In this document: positions 8,521 to 11,528 of the stretch, piece by piece
Layout: each line of letters opens with the position of its first letter
How positions within the stretch are numbered: the first letter of the stretch is position 1
DNA from: Nephromyces sp. MM_2019
Lineage: Eukaryota; Apicomplexa; Aconoidasida; Nephromycida
Length of the DNA stretch: 11,528 bases
Assembly: GCA_015657535.1 (NCBI GenBank)
Contig: JADHZB010002036.1
Coordinates: 32,599-44,126 of the forward strand
Direction of reading: 5' to 3'
Position numbers and translations under genes: made by a program
The notes under the pieces: model-generated
Database searches by the model: none
What the model saw: only the letters and a program-made list of their open reading frames with translations
Told to the model about the DNA's origin: nothing

Positions 8521-8888
8521 ACCTCTACAACACACTACAACAAAACGCTTCTACAACAAACACGACACTTCTACTACTACATCTAGCTAGTATAAACACT
8601 TATACTCACATCATAAACTACACACACCCCCTATTTCCCTCTCTCGTTATAGCCCACCCCTACCACTCTACTATCCATATCCGCACGCAACCCAAAACCC
8701 CTCATTTACTCTCCACACACTCTCTACTCTGCACCTTTCCCTCTTTATAACCACACCATCCGCATTTTACACACACCCCTCCCACACCCAATCTCTACTT
8801 TGCACACAAACTACTTACACTACCCCTTCCCGAAACCAACACTTTGAATACATTTTTTCCGTCTACTTGTCTCCCCCCTTTAGTCAAA
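8521..8888 (+). promoter_or_regulatory. G-depleted, C/pyrimidine-rich leader of the BT1-family gene
   Basis: Between 8521 and 8820 only 11 of 300 bases are G on the + strand, with many CTAC, CCAC and CTCT words (for example TTCTACTACTAC at 8569-8580). It runs directly into the BT1-family start codon and is unlike the AT-rich 3' flank. Its position suggests the 5' UTR and/or proximal promoter; that role is inferred. Confidence 0.5.
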
Positions 8889-10520
8889 ATGAAAACGAGT
8901 TTAGCACATTGGGTTAAAGCTTATTTTAAAGAATTAGTTGAACAGTTTGGAATGAAAATGGTGTTAATGCAAATGAGTATGTCAATAGGTGTAAGAGGTA
9001 TAATTCGTACGTTTGGTCAAAATGTAGCTTTACCATTTTACAAGCAAGGTTTATGGTCTGGTAATGAATTACAAATAAGTAATGCAATTGCATTTACACC
9101 TTGGTCAATGCAAGCATTTTGTGGTTTGTTATCTGATGTATTACCATTCTTTGGTTTTTATCGTTCTGCTTATTTTGGTTTGTACACATTATGTGGTACA
9201 GCAGCTATTTTAACATTTATATTAAAATCAATGACTGTTCATAACACTTCTGCAGTTGTGCCTTCATTGTTGTTTATGTTAATTGAGTTAAATGTTGCAT
9301 TTTGTGATGTATTAAACATAGGTAAATACACAACGATCATGTTAAAATTAGAAAGAAATAATGGAAATATAGTTACGTTTGCATTTTTTTGTGTAACCAT
9401 TGGAAGTATATTTCCCGCTTTTGCGGTAGGTCCAATGGCTGATACAATTAGTGTGCGTTATATATTTTTGTTATTTTTACCTTTTGCAGTACAACCATTT
9501 GTCTTCTTATATTTTGGTTGTATGGTTGATGATAAATGCCCTAATCATAAAAACAATCGTTTAGATCTAGCTAAATTACGTACGAATTGGAAAGCATCAG
9601 TATTAGCTGTAGTTGTTGCTAGTGCAGGTATTATCTCAGTATTTGTAGGTATTATATTTGAGTTAAATACACAAATAATATATTTCTTAATAACCGGTTT
9701 ATTAGTGTTGGCATTTGCGTATTTATTATTACCACTGACTGTAGCTAATGTAACTTCTTTTGTATTACTTGCACAAGCATCATATATACACATTAACGGT
9801 GCATTAGAATATTATTTTACCGGTGATGAATTGTGTGTGCCTGGCGGACCACAATTTTCTTATCTATATTATAAGACATATGTAGCAATTATGAGTATTG
9901 TAGCTCAAGCCATAGGATGTATTGTATTTCAAGCTGTCTTTACTAAATGGAAGTTTAGAAGTATTATATGGGTATCTACCTTTATAAAATGTTTAGCTTC
10001 AATGTTTGATTTAGTTATAGTAAATCGTTGGAATTTAGCTATAGGTATACCCGATAAAGTTATGTATCTGTTAGGGACTGCTATGATTTATGAAATGACT
10101 GAAGTCATGGATATTATACCTTCACAATTAATAATTGCACGTTTAGCCCCTAGAAATGTAGAAGGTACATTAGTTGCTATAGCGTGTTCATATGCTAATT
10201 ATGGTTCAACTATAAATCGTTATTTAGGTGCATTTACAATGAAAGAATTAAATATTGTAGCTCTTGCACAAGGACCTGGTTGTGATTTTACAAATTTAGG
10301 TACTCTTATTATAGTTACACATTTTGTATCACCAATGTGTGTAGCTTTCTTAGCATTTATTATGATCCCAGATGTATATGTAACTGATCAATTTGCTGAT
10401 CGTGAATTTGCACGAAATCGTTATCTCTTAGATTATATGAAATTAAATAATAAAAACAATAATAATAATAATAGTATGGAGATGGAACAAGATAAACCAC
10501 AAGTAGGAAGTATTGTTTAA
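8889..10520 (+). CDS. BT1/folate-biopterin transporter family (major facilitator superfamily) protein
   Basis: Intronless, 543 residues. BT1-family carriers are plasma-membrane or organelle transporters; characterised members in Leishmania and Plasmodium move biopterin or folates. The substrate here cannot be read from sequence. Seen: FTPWS at 69-73 followed by GLLSDVLPFFGFYR (79-92), the family's PWS..G..SD..P.xGYRR signature; ALEYYFTGDE then VPGGPQFSYLYYKTY (305-331), the signature of the second half; GIPDK (386-390), IIPSQLIIARLAPRNVEGT (409-427) and an Asn (437) before NRYLGA. About twelve hydrophobic helices are visible. The tail has an Asn run (521-528) and acidic/polar residues. The frame opens upstream at a TTG (8844), but the first ATG is 8889 with context TCAAAATGAA, so I start there. 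Codons mostly end in A/T. No splice signals are needed. It lies divergent from the TM9SF gene and reads toward the right edge. Confidence 0.94.
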   Translation: MKTSLAHWVKAYFKELVEQFGMKMVLMQMSMSIGVRGIIRTFGQNVALPFYKQGLWSGNELQISNAIAFTPWSMQAFCGLLSDVLPFFGFYRSAYFGLYTLCGTAAILTFILKSMTVHNTSAVVPSLLFMLIELNVAFCDVLNIGKYTTIMLKLERNNGNIVTFAFFCVTIGSIFPAFAVGPMADTISVRYIFLLFLPFAVQPFVFLYFGCMVDDKCPNHKNNRLDLAKLRTNWKASVLAVVVASAGIISVFVGIIFELNTQIIYFLITGLLVLAFAYLLLPLTVANVTSFVLLAQASYIHINGALEYYFTGDELCVPGGPQFSYLYYKTYVAIMSIVAQAIGCIVFQAVFTKWKFRSIIWVSTFIKCLASMFDLVIVNRWNLAIGIPDKVMYLLGTAMIYEMTEVMDIIPSQLIIARLAPRNVEGTLVAIACSYANYGSTINRYLGAFTMKELNIVALAQGPGCDFTNLGTLIIVTHFVSPMCVAFLAFIMIPDVYVTDQFADREFARNRYLLDYMKLNNKNNNNNNSMEMEQDKPQVGSIV

Positions 10521-11335
10521 TTGATATATATATATATATATATGTGTGGTATTGTTAAAAAAAACAAGTTTTTTTTATTTGATGTAGAGATATATAGACA
10601 AATACATTGTGTTTTGGAGTAGTTATATAGATTTGGGCATTTTCAATCTATATACTTTATTGGTTTACACATTTGTTTGAAGTTTATGATCTATATTAGT
10701 TTATACAAACAAAAAATGTTTATTTTGGAGTTTTTAATTTATATATTGATTTAGACACACAACCTATATCTATATCTTAAAGCTTTTTATCTATATTTTT
10801 TATTTATATATACAATCTTTATTTATTTTGAAATTTTTGATATATATGTATATATTGTTTTATATATAAACACAAAACATTGCTTTGCAATCGTTGTATA
10901 CATGTATATTTATATATATATACATTATGTTTTATTTAATTTGATCATTTTAACACACATAATATTATCTTTGTAAATAATTTTTTTTTTCCACTTTCTA
11001 ACAACACACAAACATATTTTAATATAATTTTTCTTTTTGTTAATTTATTTTTAATTTTTGTTTAAATATTAATTATAGTATTATTACCTTTGTTACATTA
11101 CTTATAACGAAATACACACACACATGTACACATACATATCATATTTATACACACCGATCATATACACATACACACACACACATCAGTTGCATACTTTAGT
11201 AAAATATATAATTTGTTTTTTGCTGTTGGTTTTTTTTAATAGTTAAGTATATCATCATTTTAGAATAATTAAGATTAATACAATTATTTGTATTTATTTC
11301 TTATATATCATACACAGACACACACACACACATAA

Positions 11336-11367
<32 letters not shown>

Positions 11368-11528
11368 TTCTGAACATTTTTTTTTCTTTATAAAAACAAT
11401 ATTTTTTTTTAGGAGTATACTAGAGTAACTTATTTGTCTATATGCTATATTAAACTTACACACATTAACCTGTAACATTAATTTGTTTTAATATATATAT
11501 ATATATATATATTACATGTTTGAAATAT
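10521..11528. other. AT-rich 3' flank of the BT1-family gene, no gene seen
   Basis: Over 1 kb of A/T-rich sequence with (TA)n runs at about 10523-10542, 11347-11368 and 11492-11511, T homopolymers (such as 10979-10990) and short CA tracts (11113-11182, 11312-11346). Loosely related words around ATCTATATT and TTTACACA recur between 10600 and 10800. No exon-like island, RNA gene or clear terminator is visible. It probably contains the 3' UTR. Confidence 0.6.

Noticed and set aside
8844..8888. N-terminal extension of the BT1-family protein from a TTG
   Set aside because: TTG is not a likely start in a nuclear eukaryotic gene; the ATG at 8889 has a good context and begins just before the family's conserved N-terminal region.
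9545..9793. Minus-strand open frame of 82 codons
   Set aside because: Antisense shadow of the BT1-family coding sequence.

Overview
The window is AT-rich eukaryotic DNA, about 60% of it made of (TG)n/(CA)n tracts and tandem arrays derived from them. It holds two protein genes in divergent orientation. The source looks like an apicomplexan, most likely a piroplasm (Theileria/Babesia-like). The reasons are the strong A/T bias, a spliced gene beside an intronless BT1-family transporter, a start context of AAAATGA, and short AT-rich splice sites. The assignment is inference; the sequence does not prove the genus.

Left part (minus strand, 6469 down to the left edge): a TM9SF/EMP70 (nonaspanin) gene broken into at least 13 exons of 57-259 nt. 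Simple open-reading-frame scanning misses it because the exons lie as small unique islands between introns of mostly 240-650 nt built almost entirely of CA/TG microsatellite. I rebuilt it by hand from GT..AG sites. All twelve complete introns join in phase and give 499 residues: a signal peptide, a short luminal domain and eight of the nine family membrane helices. The last helix and the C-terminal tail lie beyond the left edge.

Middle (6470-8888): a divergent intergenic region of about 2.4 kb with no gene I can support. Its left half is TG-rich on the + strand and its right half CA-rich, with the switch at about 7139-7200. It includes an AT-rich core (about 7505-7760) and ends in a strikingly G-poor, C/pyrimidine-rich leader (8521-8820).

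Right part (8889-10520, plus strand): one intronless gene for a 543-residue BT1/folate-biopterin-type major facilitator. After it comes about 1 kb of AT-rich 3' flank with no recognisable gene.

The two genes have no obvious functional link: one is a secretory-pathway membrane protein and the other a small-molecule transporter. The main novelty is architectural. Introns and leaders are mostly CA-rich on the sense strand, and each long intron carries its own private minisatellite.
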